Assembly: GCA_024758765.1 (NCBI GenBank)
Contig: CP101406.1
Location: 2,852,001 to 2,916,000, forward strand
Length of the DNA stretch: 64,000 bases
Direction of reading: 5' to 3'
Origin: Mycobacterium sp. SVM_VP21
GTDB taxonomy: Bacteria; Actinomycetota; Actinomycetes; Mycobacteriales; Mycobacteriaceae
Positions 8,722-17,524 of the stretch are shown here, one piece after another. The translations under genes were made by a program, and so were the position numbers. The notes beneath the pieces are model-generated. The model was not told where the DNA came from, ran no database searches, and saw only the letters and a program-made list of their open reading frames with translations. The stretch's first letter is position 1. Every line of letters starts with the position of its first letter.

Positions 8722-9399
8722 TCAATGATCGAGGTCAGTGAGTCGAGACCCGAATACTGCCGCCTGGGTGCGGCGTTGCATGTCCAGTTTGGCCAACAAG
8801 CGTGAGACGTAGTTCTTGACCGTCTTCTCGGCCAGGTACATCCGCGCGGCGATCTGCTTATTCGTCAGGCCCTCCGCCAACAGCGACAGCAATGCACGTT
8901 CCTGTTCGGTGAGCTTCGCCAGTGGGTCGGGGGCTTCTGCGCCCTTGCGGAGCCGCACCATCAGGGCCGCTGCGGCGTGGTTGTCCAGCAGGGAGCATCC
9001 GGCGCCGACATCCTTGATGGACTGCGCCAACTGCATGCCCCTGATGTCTTTCACCACATATCCGCTGGCCCCGGCCAAGATCGCATTCAGAGCCGCCTCG
9101 TCGGAGCTGTCCGAGGTCAACATGAGACAACGGAGATGAGCGACCCGGGAAAGCAGTTCACGGCATAGTTCGATGCCGTTGCCGTCCGGCAATCGGACAT
9201 CGAGCACCGCGACGTCTGGCTGGACCGCAGGGATTCGCGCCAAGGCTTCCCGAACGGTCTCTGCTTCACCGACGATCATCAAGTCGGGATCGGAACTCAG
9301 CAGGGAGATCAGCCCGCGCCGGACCACCTCGTGATCGTCGACCAAGAAGACTGTCAGCGGTTTCGCCGCGGGAGCGGATTGAAAATCGTTGTCGCTCAT
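8722..9399 (-). CDS. devR: DevR/DosR-type NarL-family response regulator
   Basis: 225 residues. The receiver domain starts at [16 protein letters not shown] with phosphoacceptor D67 in [16 protein letters not shown]; the C-terminal LuxR/NarL helix-turn-helix contains [22 protein letters not shown] and [15 protein letters not shown]. Long stretches are identical to M. tuberculosis DosR as I recall it ([18 protein letters not shown]), making it an orthologue or close paralogue. The start at 9399 overlaps the stop of the upstream USP gene as ATGA. It is the last gene of acg-usp-devR, matching the Rv3134c-devR coupling. It should bind the GGGnC-n4-GnCCC boxes listed in this window. Confidence 0.93.
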   Translation of the reverse strand: MSDNDFQSAPAAKPLTVFLVDDHEVVRRGLISLLSSDPDLMIVGEAETVREALARIPAVQPDVAVLDVRLPDGNGIELCRELLSRVAHLRCLMLTSDSSDEAALNAILAGASGYVVKDIRGMQLAQSIKDVGAGCSLLDNHAAAALMVRLRKGAEAPDPLAKLTEQERALLSLLAEGLTNKQIAARMYLAEKTVKNYVSRLLAKLDMQRRTQAAVFGSRLTDLDH

Positions 9400-10247
9400 A
9401 ACCACCATGCCCGATCGCAGGTCAGCACGGTACAGCCGGCGGATTCCATGACGGCGCGGCCAGCCGGACCCAACAGCACATCCAGCGGGCCGGGGCGGCA
9501 CGGATCGACGACGACCAATTGGATCGCCATGCCGCTTCGCTGCACGTGCTCAAAGGAATTGAGCAGTCCGTCGTAGTTGCTGATGGATTCCACATTAAGA
9601 TCCGGGTGCTCTCGTCGGCAATGGGCTATCCGACGTTCGAGTGCCACGGCGATCTGCGGACCCGACGACGCGCGGGAGTCTTGCAGTGGCCTCGGACGGG
9701 ACTGGTGCAGGGTGAAAACTCGCAGGGCCGAGGCACGAAGTCGCGCTTCGGTCGCCCCCAGGTCCAGAACACCGTCGTTGGCCGACGAACCGTCTACCAC
9801 CGCGAGCACCAGACCGGTCCGTCCCGTCCGGGAGTTCGCATTCCGTGGCACGATCGCAACCGGACAATGCGCTGAGGTCGCCAGTGCTGTGGCAGTGGAT
9901 CCGATACGGCCGCGTACCGCGTGGTGAAAGCCAATCGAGCCGAGACAGACCATCGCCGCCGATCGCGAGGCCTCCAGCAGTGCGCTTATCGGATGGCGAC
10001 GCATGATCTCGGCTTCCATCGTGACCGGCTGTCCCCGCGATTCGATCGCCGTGATCGTGTCGTGGACCGCCTTCTCCGCGGTGGCGACATCGTTGGGCTC
10101 ATGAGTGACTTCATCGATTGCGTAGAGCAGCGCCAGCGGGATGTCGCGACCGATGGCTTCGTCGGCCGCCCATAAGGCGGCCTGCAGCGCCGCGCGCGAA
10201 CCATCCACACCGACTACCACGCGAGGCGCGGAGGACGACGCGGACAT
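9396..10247 (-). CDS. Universal stress protein, Rv3134c type
   Basis: 283 residues with a strong ribosome site (AGGAG) before the ATG. Domain 1 begins [29 protein letters not shown] and has an ATP-binding type [16 protein letters not shown]; domain 2 is degenerate, lacking a clear glycine motif and ending LTCDRAWWL. The sequence and its direct ATGA coupling to devR match Rv3134c-devR of M. tuberculosis. It lies 8 bp after acg, so it is read from the acg promoter with its DosR-like box. Likely a hypoxia-induced signalling or ATP-sensing protein. Confidence 0.9.
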   Translation of the reverse strand: MSASSSAPRVVVGVDGSRAALQAALWAADEAIGRDIPLALLYAIDEVTHEPNDVATAEKAVHDTITAIESRGQPVTMEAEIMRRHPISALLEASRSAAMVCLGSIGFHHAVRGRIGSTATALATSAHCPVAIVPRNANSRTGRTGLVLAVVDGSSANDGVLDLGATEARLRASALRVFTLHQSRPRPLQDSRASSGPQIAVALERRIAHCRREHPDLNVESISNYDGLLNSFEHVQRSGMAIQLVVVDPCRPGPLDVLLGPAGRAVMESAGCTVLTCDRAWWL

Positions 10248-10255
10248 GCCTGCTC

Positions 10256-11239
10256 CTATCGACCGTGAATGGACAAAACGTCAGTGAGCGGCCGACGCCG
10301 CGTGCGGGACAGTTGCTCCGCGGTGGCGGGCGCCTTTCCAATCCGGATCAAGATCTGCGGGACCGTGTTGCGACCCACTACGGTTTCGACGATGTCTCTG
10401 GTCACCTGGAGTTCGGTGAGATGGGTCAGTGGACAGGTGGCCAAACCCGCAATCGTGCATTCCAGTAGCAGAGTGGAAAGGGCTTCACCGGTGACCAATG
10501 CGTCGGCGCGAGAATCGGACGTCGTGGACAGCACCACTATCGTTGACTGATCCTGTGGGATCTGGGCCCGTCGGTCAGGGTGGTGCGGGGCCGGAAACGC
10601 GCGCCCGACATCCACCCTGTTGCTTTCCGAAGTCGAGGGCAACGAGCCGTAGGGGATTCCAGTAGATGCTTCGAAAGGCGTTGTCCAACGGTGCAATTCA
10701 GCGTGGTACAGCGCGTCGTAGAGGCGTAGCGACTCAGCGAACTGCGATGCATAGGCCAGTCGGGGCCGGTCACGATCGGGCAGTACGTCCAGATGAACGG
10801 CGTAGTCGTCGATGCGGGCTCGCAACAGCGGCTCGAATGCATCCCAGTTCGGCGCAGGGGCTAGCGGAAGCCTGTCGCTTCGGCGTACCCAGATTGCATC
10901 CGCTCGACAGCGGTGTCCGTCCGTGACATAGCTCATCCTGTCGAACTGGATCGATGCCAGATGGTTGGGGTTGTTGGGATTCGGAAACCGATCAACATTG
11001 GCGTTCAGGCCGGCTGCGGCCATGGCCACTCGAAGATGGTCGAGCGCCGCGCCGCAACCGATCACCGCCTCACGCCCGGCGTGGTCAGATGGTAGAACCC
11101 GGCTGTCATCGAGAAACAACTGGATTTCATCGGTCTCGACCACCCACAGCCACGGCTGGATGTTGTGAAGGGACGGAGCCCGGCACGCTGCGCGTACCGC
11201 GTCTTTGATGGTTTCGGTATCCACCCGCACGGTAGGCAT
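10256..11239 (-). CDS. acg: Acg-type nitroreductase-like flavoprotein (Rv2032/Rv3131 family)
   Basis: 327 residues. The start MPTVRVDTETIKDAVRAACRAPSLHNIQPW holds the SxHNxQPW-type FMN region of the Acg family; a second conserved region, LLLECTIAGLATCPLTHLTEL, is near residue 275, and IPQILIRIGKAP-like sequence precedes the end. Acg proteins bind FMN tightly and are strongly induced by DosR in hypoxia or nitric oxide; they probably store flavin rather than reduce nitro compounds. First gene of acg-usp-devR, with a DosR-like box 59-72 bp upstream. Confidence 0.9.
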   Translation of the reverse strand: MPTVRVDTETIKDAVRAACRAPSLHNIQPWLWVVETDEIQLFLDDSRVLPSDHAGREAVIGCGAALDHLRVAMAAAGLNANVDRFPNPNNPNHLASIQFDRMSYVTDGHRCRADAIWVRRSDRLPLAPAPNWDAFEPLLRARIDDYAVHLDVLPDRDRPRLAYASQFAESLRLYDALYHAELHRWTTPFEASTGIPYGSLPSTSESNRVDVGRAFPAPHHPDRRAQIPQDQSTIVVLSTTSDSRADALVTGEALSTLLLECTIAGLATCPLTHLTELQVTRDIVETVVGRNTVPQILIRIGKAPATAEQLSRTRRRPLTDVLSIHGR

Positions 11240-11297
11240 CTCGACCTCCGATCTCTACCTGGAATCAATAGTTCTGCGACGTCCAGAGCTGGTGTTA

Positions 11298-11311
11298 GGG
11301 CCGTTGGTCCC
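11298..11311 (-). promoter_or_regulatory. DosR/DevR-box-like site upstream of acg-usp-devR
   Basis: On the minus strand the core reads GGGACCAACGGCCC, fitting the GGGAC-n4-GnCCC DosR pattern (20-mer 11295-11314, about 13 of 20 consensus positions). It is about 60-70 bp upstream of the acg start, a usual activator distance, and would let DevR drive its own operon. Confidence 0.68.
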
Positions 11312-11559
11312 TTCGGGGACGCCGATCGGCCCGCTGTCGAATCCCCGTTGAGCCTCGTCGGTGGCGTTCATCGCCGGCCTCCGTGCAGGTTTGGACGTCG
11401 GCAGAAGTTGCAGTCAGAATCTGCCATTGCATGAATGTGATCCACATGTCGGCATTGGCGATAGGTGCGGTGATCCGTGTCGTGCGGGACCTTTGGTTGG
11501 AAAGGCCTCCGCCGAACGTCTTTCTCGATAGGGGCAAAGGCCTTGGTCGACAGGCGCAT

Positions 11560-12561
11560 TCACCATGGCACCAGATGGATCATCCCGGGTGGCCTGGGCT
11601 GTGGTGGCCCGGCCGGGCTTCCGGGACCGCCGCTGTCGCTGCCTGCACCACCACTGCCGCCGCCGCCCGAGCCGGTGCCGCCGCCCGAGCCGGTGCCGTC
11701 GGTCGACTTGCCGGGTGCGGGACCACCGGCCGAGGGATCGATCTGCTCCGGCGGGGGTGGTGCTTGCGGCGGTGGGGGTTCGATCTGCTCCGGCGGGGGT
11801 GGTGCTTGCGGCGGTGGGGGTTCGATCTGCTCCGGCGGGGGTGGTGCTTGCGGCGGTGGGGGTTCGATCTCTTCCGGTGGAGGCGGTGGGGCCTGCGGCG
11901 GTGGGGGTTCTACTTGCTGGGGTGGGGGCGGCAACTGCCGTGGTGGCGGGGGCTTTGTAGCGGCCCGGGGCGCCTTCGGGATCTTCGACTCCGGCTGCTT
12001 CGGTGTCGGAACCTTGGGTGGCTTCGGTTGGACTATGTCGCCGGTGGCCAAGGTGCTCCGAGGTGAGCCGAGTGCCCGGTAGGGGTCTGCCAGGGTGGCC
12101 GCGCTGCCGGCCGACTCGGATTTCGTCCGGTTTGTCACGAGAGTGAACACACGCGTCGATCTGTCTGCTTGCCTAACATGACTGGCCACTGCCGGGGCGA
12201 TCTTGACTTGGTCGCCTGGACAGTAGACCTCCACCGCGGCGGCGATGAATCGACTCATGGTGACCGCGAGTCGGTCCGCCTGCCGGCGCAGGTCTGGATC
12301 CATTGCGTAGGCATCGTTTTTCAACCCCGCCAAGATGGCGTCTGCCGGCACGCCGTCATCGAGCTTGCGGCATACGGTATGACCGGCGGCAACGACGGTG
12401 CTGGTGTTGTCGATAGCGGGAATCTGTTTGCTTTGAAGTACTGCCAGGAACTGGTCATCCCGACCGGGATCCGCTGCAACTGTTCCGCTCTGCAGTATTG
12501 CAGTGACCGCTATAGCGGCAGTGATCATGGCGCCGGAATATGTCGTGCTGAGGGTGATCAT
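11560..12561 (-). CDS. Secreted DUF732 protein with proline-rich repeats (copy 2)
   Basis: 333 residues from the ATG at 12561. A signal peptide (hydrophobic AMITAAIAVTAIL, then GTVAADP) is followed by a DUF732 domain with DDQFLAVLQSKQIPA, GHTVCRKLDDG and VEVYCPGDQ, again two cysteines. The tail is a proline-rich repeat, three exact 14-residue units PPPPQAPPPPEQIE, then a glycine/serine-rich linker and the end PPGMIHLVPW, shared with the copy at 6328-7242. It lies just downstream of a small membrane-protein gene on the same strand. Exported, function unknown; induction by hypoxia is inferred from context. Confidence 0.85.
   Translation of the reverse strand: MITLSTTYSGAMITAAIAVTAILQSGTVAADPGRDDQFLAVLQSKQIPAIDNTSTVVAAGHTVCRKLDDGVPADAILAGLKNDAYAMDPDLRRQADRLAVTMSRFIAAAVEVYCPGDQVKIAPAVASHVRQADRSTRVFTLVTNRTKSESAGSAATLADPYRALGSPRSTLATGDIVQPKPPKVPTPKQPESKIPKAPRAATKPPPPRQLPPPPQQVEPPPPQAPPPPPEEIEPPPPQAPPPPEQIEPPPPQAPPPPEQIEPPPPQAPPPPEQIDPSAGGPAPGKSTDGTGSGGGTGSGGGGSGGAGSDSGGPGSPAGPPQPRPPGMIHLVPW
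11740..11910 (-). repeat. 42-bp coding tandem repeat (three exact units plus one 45-bp variant)
   Basis: Exact 42-bp units at 11740-11781, 11782-11823 and 11824-11865, followed by a diverged 45-bp unit at 11866-11910. Each encodes the 14-residue PPPPQAPPPPEQIE. It is a likely length-variable (VNTR) site. Confidence 0.9.
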
Positions 12562-12647
12562 GGCAGGCGTCTCCGTTCTGTCGGGGCGGTTCCGATCGCC
12601 CTGCTGTTGACGCGGGGGAGGACACGGTGCGCCGGATGTACGGGGGC

Positions 12648-13109
12648 TCAAGCCGCGTTCGACAAGTTCTGAACTGATCCAGGAGCCTGCTTCGCCGGCT
12701 CTTCCGCGGGGGCCAGCCAGCCAACATAGGTCAGATAGAGCCCGATTGCGGCGAAGGCGAGATAGACGGTGCGCCAGACGGCCGTAGCGCCGACCAGCGA
12801 ATCTGCCATGGACAGGAAGGCGGAGGGAAATGCCAACAGAAACGTCCCGCGCACCACCATCAGCCAGCCGAACAGTGAAACAATGACCGCCGCCGCACCG
12901 CGCCAATACTGGTGTAGTGCCACGACGGTGAGGCCAGCAGCCAAGATGAATGCGCCGGTGACCCATGGCCACGCGCTGTTGGCTTCGAATCCAGCGAGCA
13001 GCATGGGCATCTGCGAGGCGCGCGCGGCGGCGACGATGGTAACGATGGCCCAAAACGGTCCCAATACACGCGAGAACATTCGCGTGCGTGCCTGTTGCGA
13101 TGTGGTCAT
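12648..13109 (-). CDS. Small four-helix membrane protein
   Basis: 153 residues with a GGAGG ribosome site before the ATG at 13109. Four hydrophobic stretches, at about residues 16-36 (LGPFWAIVTIVAAARASQMPM), 45-67, 70-95 and 112-132, suggest four membrane helices with a short charged N-terminus and a hydrophilic C-terminus. I do not recognise the family; the helix layout is HdeD-like but motifs are weak. It precedes the DUF732 gene on the same strand. The 5' region (13118-13210) is duplicated at 7500-7593, where the corresponding gene is lost. Confidence 0.75.
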   Translation of the reverse strand: MTTSQQARTRMFSRVLGPFWAIVTIVAAARASQMPMLLAGFEANSAWPWVTGAFILAAGLTVVALHQYWRGAAAVIVSLFGWLMVVRGTFLLAFPSAFLSMADSLVGATAVWRTVYLAFAAIGLYLTYVGWLAPAEEPAKQAPGSVQNLSNAA

Positions 13110-13426
13110 TTCTCAAACCTCCGTTCAGGTGCGGTGGCGGTCGGGTGGATAGCTGCCGCATACATGGTGATTTCGATATTTCACATCGGATTCCGTGATT
13201 GCCGAAAGAGACTGAAGGCCCGCATCTTAGGGGCCATTTGCCGGGTCCGGCAGGGTCGGCATCCTGCGGGTGCGTTGCCGTGGCTCCTGAGCTGTCAACA
13301 GGTCCGGACCAGGCGGATGATTTTCCTAGCAGGTCCGTTCGGTCCCCTGGCCTCATCGATCGAATCAGTGCGAGATGGCGGTGCGGCCATCGCCACGCGC
13401 ATGAACCGACGGGAGGCTCAGGAGCG
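13110..13426. other. Divergent intergenic region between membrane-protein gene and P-type ATPase relic
   Basis: Contains the second copy of the duplicated promoter block (13118-13210), a perfect GGTCCGGACC palindrome at 13301-13310, and two weak DosR-like candidates: GGGGCCATTTGCCG near 13230 and, on the minus strand, GGGACC-GAACGG-ACC near 13333-13347 with one extra spacer base. No gene is seen. Confidence 0.5.
13118..13210. repeat. Intact copy of duplicated promoter block (partner 7500-7593)
   Basis: Roughly 65% identical to 7500-7593 over 93 bases with a single one-base gap; best conserved at AGCTGCCG, CGATATTTCA, ATTGCCG and the ribosome site of the minus-strand membrane-protein gene. 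Confidence 0.6.
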
Positions 13427-13898
13427 ATGGACCAGTCGCTTGCGACCGAAAGCGGGCTAGAGGCTCGCGAGGCTGCGCGCCGCCTTTTGGTTTACGGGCC
13501 CAATGAGCTGCCGACAGTCGGTCGGAACCGCTGGTTGAGCGCAATGATGCGTCAATTCACTCACCCGCTGGCATTGTTGCTTTGGTTAGGGCCGGTCTGG
13601 CCTTGGTATCGGGTTCGGCGGTGCTGGCAATCGCGATCGTCGCGGTGATCTTTCTCAACGCGCTGGTGGCGTTCGCCCAGGAAGAACATCAGGTGCTTTC
13701 GCGCGGTCGGCCAGACGACGATGCGCGCAAGATGTGGCAACAGCGCGTCGGTGAACTGGCTGCGCGCTGCAGCTGATCTTCGGCCCGGGCCTGGAGCCGT
13801 GGATGTTGTTGATGCTCACCCCGATGCCAATGATCGTCTGGGGCATCGACGAACTTTACCGGTGGCGGGTGCGCCGCCGCGCCAAGCCGACCAGGTAA
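13427..13898 (+). pseudogene. P-type cation ATPase remnant (N- and C-terminal pieces only)
   Basis: Starts with a good ribosome site (AGGAG) and ATG at 13427. The N-terminal cation-ATPase domain reads [18 protein letters not shown] then [14 protein letters not shown] one-base loss near 13590 then shifts the frame; translation resumes in another frame as [20 protein letters not shown], the second membrane helix and FAQEEHQ. After a large deletion a third frame gives the C-terminal helix and tail PWMLLMLTPMPMIVWGIDEL followed by a basic end at 13898. Intact family members have about 900 residues; actuator, P (DKTGT) and N domains are gone. CtpF (Rv1997) is a DosR target in M. tuberculosis, so this may be its lost counterpart. 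Confidence 0.8.
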
Positions 13899-14173
13899 AC
13901 ACCCTTAGGGCTAAGTGGTCAAACCCTGTGCTGCCCTTACCGCGCTGCGGCTGGGGGCGCGTTCGGCCTGCCGCTTGATGCCGTGCAATCCGGCCCTTTG
14001 TCGCCAGCGCCGCTGCGGACTGACTCAGTCTGATGCTCGCGGGGACCGTCAGACAGAGTCGATGGTCCCCGAGCCCCAGGCGACATGCTTCGCTGAACGT
14101 GCCGCGATGAGACTTTGGCCCCCCTCTTCGAGGGACGTTTTGCTGTTACGGCTGGTGACTACGCTGCCCGAAG
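13899..14173. other. Intergenic region upstream of the mannosidase
   Basis: No gene recognised. It holds an 8-bp perfect inverted repeat, CGGGGACC at 14040-14047 and GGTCCCCG at 14064-14071 with a 16-base loop, and a DosR-like box at 14109-14122. Confidence 0.5.
14109..14122 (+). promoter_or_regulatory. DosR/DevR-box-like site upstream of the GH92 mannosidase
   Basis: GAGACTTTGGCCCC matches 11 of 14 positions of the DosR core GGGACTWWAGTCCC. It lies 51 bp before the ATG at 14174, or 84 bp before the one at 14207. Confidence 0.5.
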
Positions 14174-16945
14174 ATGGCAGTACACCACATCGAACTGGGG
14201 TACAGGATGCAGTGCCGTCGCGGCTGTGATCGGCCCGCTTGGGCAGCCAGGCCACCGATTGGAGCACGCGCTATCGGTGACGCTGGCTCGGGTTTCGGGA
14301 CCACGGCGTGGGAGGCGACACGGTCCCGAAGGGCGGCGGCACTACTGCTGACCGCGCTGGCGCTGACTGTCGGGCTGATCGCGGCACCGCCTACGAGTCA
14401 TGAGTACTCGCGCGAGTTTGTGGCGAATCCGGTCGACTACGTCAGAACCTTGATCGGCACCGGGGCCGGCGACGCAGCGGTGGGAGAGATCAACAACTTT
14501 CCCGGCGCGTCAGTGCCGTTCGGCATGGTCCAGTACTCGCCCGACACCGTCGGCAGCTACGCGGGCTACCGTCACGACGAGGACGTCGTCACCGGTTTGA
14601 GCATGACTCATGCCTCGGTGGGCTGCGCGGCGTTCGGCGACATCGCGATGCTGCCCACCACCGAGCTGGCCGCTCAGCCGTGGAACACCGTCGAACGTAT
14701 GGCGCATGACGGCACTGAAGTGGGCCTGCCGGGCTATTACGCCATGCGTTTCCCCGATACCCGGGTGACCGCGGAGTTGACCGCTACGACGCGGACCGGT
14801 GTGGGCCGGTTCAGCTACCCCGACAAGGCCAAGGCCGCGGTGATGTTTATACGTTCGGGGGCGTCGCTGGCGGGAAATTCGGCGGCCAGTATCGAGATCG
14901 GAACGGATAACACCACGGTCACCGGATCAGCCACCAGCGGTGGGTTCTGCAGCAAGAACAATGTCTACACGGTGTTCTTCGCGATGAGATTCAGCATGCC
15001 GTTCATCCGGTACGGCACCTGGGATGGCTATTCCGTGTATCCCGCCGCACGCCGCGCCTATTCGAGTTACACCGGTTCGGCGGGAGGGTATGTGGAGTTT
15101 CCGGCCGGAGCACTCCTGGAGGTACACATCGGGTTGTCGTATGTGAGCGTTGAAGGCGCCCGTGCGAATCTGGCCGAGGAGGGTCAGGGAAGCTTCGACG
15201 AAGTACGCCAGGCGGCCTCCGCCAAGTGGAACGCAGCATTGTCGCGGATCCGTGTGGCCGGCGCCGACACCGATGACCTCAAGACTTTCTATACTGCGCT
15301 GTACCACTCGCTGTTACATCCCAACACATTCAACGATGTCAACGGTCGCTACATAGGTTTCGACCAGGTGCTGCACAAGGTGGCGGCTGGGCGGACGCAG
15401 TACGCCAACTTCTCCGACTGGGATACTTACCGGGGGCAGGCCGCGCTGCACGGGCTGCTGTTCCCGCGGCAAGCGAGCGACATGGCGCAGTCGCTGATCG
15501 AAGACGCCAAGCAGAGCGGAGCTTTCCCCCGTTGGGCGCTGGCCAACGCAGCGACTGCGGAGATGACCGGAGACAGCGTGGTGCCGTTGATCGTCAATCT
15601 GTACACCTTTGGCGCCAAGGGCTTTGACGCCCGTACGGGGTTGGACTACATGGTCCGCGCCGCCACCAGGGGAGGCGTCGGCCGCAACGGGTATGTGGAG
15701 CGTCCAGGCATCGACACCTATCTGGAACGCGGCTACTTCCCCCAACTGGCGGAGTCGTGCCTGCGCGGAGCCGCTCCTGGTGCCTCGATCACCCTGGAAT
15801 GGTCGGTGGACGACTTCGCCATCTCTCGATTCGCCGATGCGCTGGGACAGTCGGCTACCGCGGACGAGTTCCAACGCCGGTCCCACTATTGGCAAAATTT
15901 GTTCAATCCCACTACGCATGCCATTTCGCCCCGAGGCACAAACGGCTTCTTCCCGGAAGGGCCCGCGGTGGTCGAACCTCCGCCAGGCTGCTTCAGCCAG
16001 ATCGGCTTTGACGAGGGCAACGCCGAGCAATACCTCTGGTGGGTGCCGCACGATGTGGCGGGCTTGGTGACCGCACTCGGCGGTCGCCAGGCCACCGCGC
16101 AACGACTGGACCGCTTCACCAGCATTATCAATGCCGGCCCAAACGAGCCGCATCTGTGGGTGGGGAACGAGCCGGGTTTCGGTGTGCCCTGGCTGTTCAA
16201 CTATGTCGGTCAACCCTGGAAGACGCAGCGGCTGGTCGATCAGGTGCGTGGCACCCTGTTCGGGCCCAGACCTGATGGTGAGCCCGGCAATGACGACCTC
16301 GGCGCGATGTCGAGTTGGTATGTCTGGGCGGCACTGGGGCTGTATCCCAGCACGCCCGGGACCTCGATCCTCACCGTCAACACACCGCTGTTCGACCGCG
16401 CTGAGATCACGCTTCCCGGCGGCCGCTTTATCCGGCTCTCGGCTCCGGGAGCGTCCGGACGCCACCGCCTGCGATACATCGATGGGTTGTCCATCGACGG
16501 CAGGGAACGCGAGCTGACAGCGTTACCCGAGTCAATCGTCACGACAGGCGGCGACCTGAGTTTTGTGCTGACGGCCCGGCCCAACACGAAGTGGGCCACC
16601 GCTGAGCACTGTGCGCCGGCGTCATTCTCGACCGGCAGCTCGGCGCTGGCGGTCAATGTGGTTCCGGGAACTGTTGTGATCAGTCCCGGTGCCAGTCGTA
16701 CGGTGGCAATCGACTTGCAGCGCATGATCGACGCGCCCGCCGACTACACAGTCACAGCGGAGTCCGACCAAGACGGGATCAATGCGACAGCATTGTCCGG
16801 TCAGCTCGACAGCGACGGTTCTGGTGCCGCGACCGCCACGGTTGCGGTTGCTGCGACCGTCCCGGCCGGAAACTATCCGCTCGTTCTCTCCGCCGCACTT
16901 GCCGGGGGAACCAGGACATTCACCGTCCTTGTGGTGGTGACTTGA
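14174..16945 (+). CDS. Exported GH92-family alpha-mannosidase
   Basis: 923 residues. A late signal or anchor segment ([21 protein letters not shown], about residues 53-75) is followed by the GH92 N-terminal beta domain ([38 protein letters not shown]) and the catalytic helical domain with [31 protein letters not shown] and the family signature [21 protein letters not shown]. The last 100 residues look like a NEW3-type beta domain ([18 protein letters not shown]). Such enzymes are calcium-dependent exo-alpha-mannosidases; possible substrates are lipoarabinomannan or mannoproteins of self or host (inference). An ATG at 14207 with a G-rich ribosome site is an alternative start. A DosR-like box precedes it. 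Confidence 0.9.
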   Translation: MAVHHIELGYRMQCRRGCDRPAWAARPPIGARAIGDAGSGFGTTAWEATRSRRAAALLLTALALTVGLIAAPPTSHEYSREFVANPVDYVRTLIGTGAGDAAVGEINNFPGASVPFGMVQYSPDTVGSYAGYRHDEDVVTGLSMTHASVGCAAFGDIAMLPTTELAAQPWNTVERMAHDGTEVGLPGYYAMRFPDTRVTAELTATTRTGVGRFSYPDKAKAAVMFIRSGASLAGNSAASIEIGTDNTTVTGSATSGGFCSKNNVYTVFFAMRFSMPFIRYGTWDGYSVYPAARRAYSSYTGSAGGYVEFPAGALLEVHIGLSYVSVEGARANLAEEGQGSFDEVRQAASAKWNAALSRIRVAGADTDDLKTFYTALYHSLLHPNTFNDVNGRYIGFDQVLHKVAAGRTQYANFSDWDTYRGQAALHGLLFPRQASDMAQSLIEDAKQSGAFPRWALANAATAEMTGDSVVPLIVNLYTFGAKGFDARTGLDYMVRAATRGGVGRNGYVERPGIDTYLERGYFPQLAESCLRGAAPGASITLEWSVDDFAISRFADALGQSATADEFQRRSHYWQNLFNPTTHAISPRGTNGFFPEGPAVVEPPPGCFSQIGFDEGNAEQYLWWVPHDVAGLVTALGGRQATAQRLDRFTSIINAGPNEPHLWVGNEPGFGVPWLFNYVGQPWKTQRLVDQVRGTLFGPRPDGEPGNDDLGAMSSWYVWAALGLYPSTPGTSILTVNTPLFDRAEITLPGGRFIRLSAPGASGRHRLRYIDGLSIDGRERELTALPESIVTTGGDLSFVLTARPNTKWATAEHCAPASFSTGSSALAVNVVPGTVVISPGASRTVAIDLQRMIDAPADYTVTAESDQDGINATALSGQLDSDGSGAATATVAVAATVPAGNYPLVLSAALAGGTRTFTVLVVVT

Positions 16946-17058
16946 TGTGGTCGCCTGCAGAGATCCGCACCGCGTCGGGATTCGGCTGCGGTCCCCACCA
17001 GGCGAACTCTCGCAGCCAGCGGCCTCCGCACTCGCCGCGGCTGAACGGCGTCACCGAC

Positions 17059-17208
17059 TTAGTGGCCGTCTTCCATCTGGTCTTCGCGACGGATGAGGTG
17101 GCCGTGGTTCAGCGGCCAGGTGCCGGACCAGGAGGGAAAGCCGCTGAACAGTTCGGAAAGCTCCGGTAGCAGTGACCTGTGCTGCCGGCGGGCGGGTAGG
17201 TCCTTCAT
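17059..17208 (-). pseudogene. hspX: Truncated hspX (acr, alpha-crystallin) relic, N-terminal 49 residues
   Basis: The frame starts at an ATG (17208) with ribosome site GAGGAG and ends at a TAA after 49 codons. SLLPELSELFSGFPS and LIRREDQMEDG correspond to SLFPEFSELFAAFPS and LMRLEDEMKEG of M. tuberculosis HspX as I recall it; identity runs from the first residues to just before the alpha-crystallin domain, which is absent downstream. Intact HspX has about 144 residues. A DosR-like box remains about 75-85 bp upstream. It is divergent from the Rv2030c-type gene, unlike the M. tuberculosis layout. A small functional protein cannot be excluded. Confidence 0.75.
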
Positions 17209-17524
17209 GATGCTCCTCGAATCGATAGATGCAGATGGATCTGATGCTGTCGATTCGACTCCCATGTCGTGTAACCGGCGAGGGCCGGAAATCCCCCATG
17301 CCATAGGGGTGTTCGTCGTCATCGCGCCGGCCGGTTTTGTGCTGCCGCACGTGCGCAACGCGCACTCAGGGGTCGTCTTCGCCGAGGTCGGTGTCGCGAA
17401 AGCCCTCGACAAAGGGCCCGCCGAAATCGGGACCTCGTGCTCTTTCCCGATCGGGAGGATGCGGGTCAGATCGGTGGTGTCAGTCGTCGAGTAAAGGGAG
17501 ACGGCGCGATGAAGGTGAACGACG
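17209..17524. other. Divergent regulatory region between hspX relic and Rv2030c-type gene
   Basis: About 316 bp with no gene. It contains the DosR-like site at 17282-17295 and, nearer the plus-strand gene, a half-site GGGACCTCG near 17430. A seven-codon frame (17510-17533) overlaps the true start and is probably meaningless. Confidence 0.5.
17282..17295 (-). promoter_or_regulatory. DosR/DevR-box-like site between hspX relic and Rv2030c-type gene
   Basis: The minus strand reads GGGATTTCCGGCCC, 10 of 14 core consensus positions, with the right half CGGCCC identical to the acg site. It is 74-87 bp upstream of the hspX relic start. Confidence 0.5.

Noticed and set aside
11740..11910. Regularly spaced repeats resembling a CRISPR array
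   Set aside because: The units are head-to-tail without spacers and encode an in-frame proline-rich protein segment.
13301..13310. Perfect palindrome GGTCCGGACC
   Set aside because: Ten-base GC-rich palindromes are expected by chance in such DNA and no second copy supports a role.
13227..13347. Additional DosR boxes upstream of the membrane-protein gene and ATPase relic
   Set aside because: Candidates GGGGCCATTTGCCG and GGGACC-GAACGG-ACC have a poor second half or one extra spacer base; kept only as weak possibilities.
16946..17058. Possible continuation of HspX or another gene fragment left of the relic
   Set aside because: The minus-strand translation (for example GGRWLREFAWWGPQPNPDAV) looks protein-like but matches neither HspX nor any family I know.
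17093..17494. Plus-strand open frame across the hspX relic and its promoter
   Set aside because: No ribosome site, no similarity, and the minus-strand HspX match explains the sequence better.
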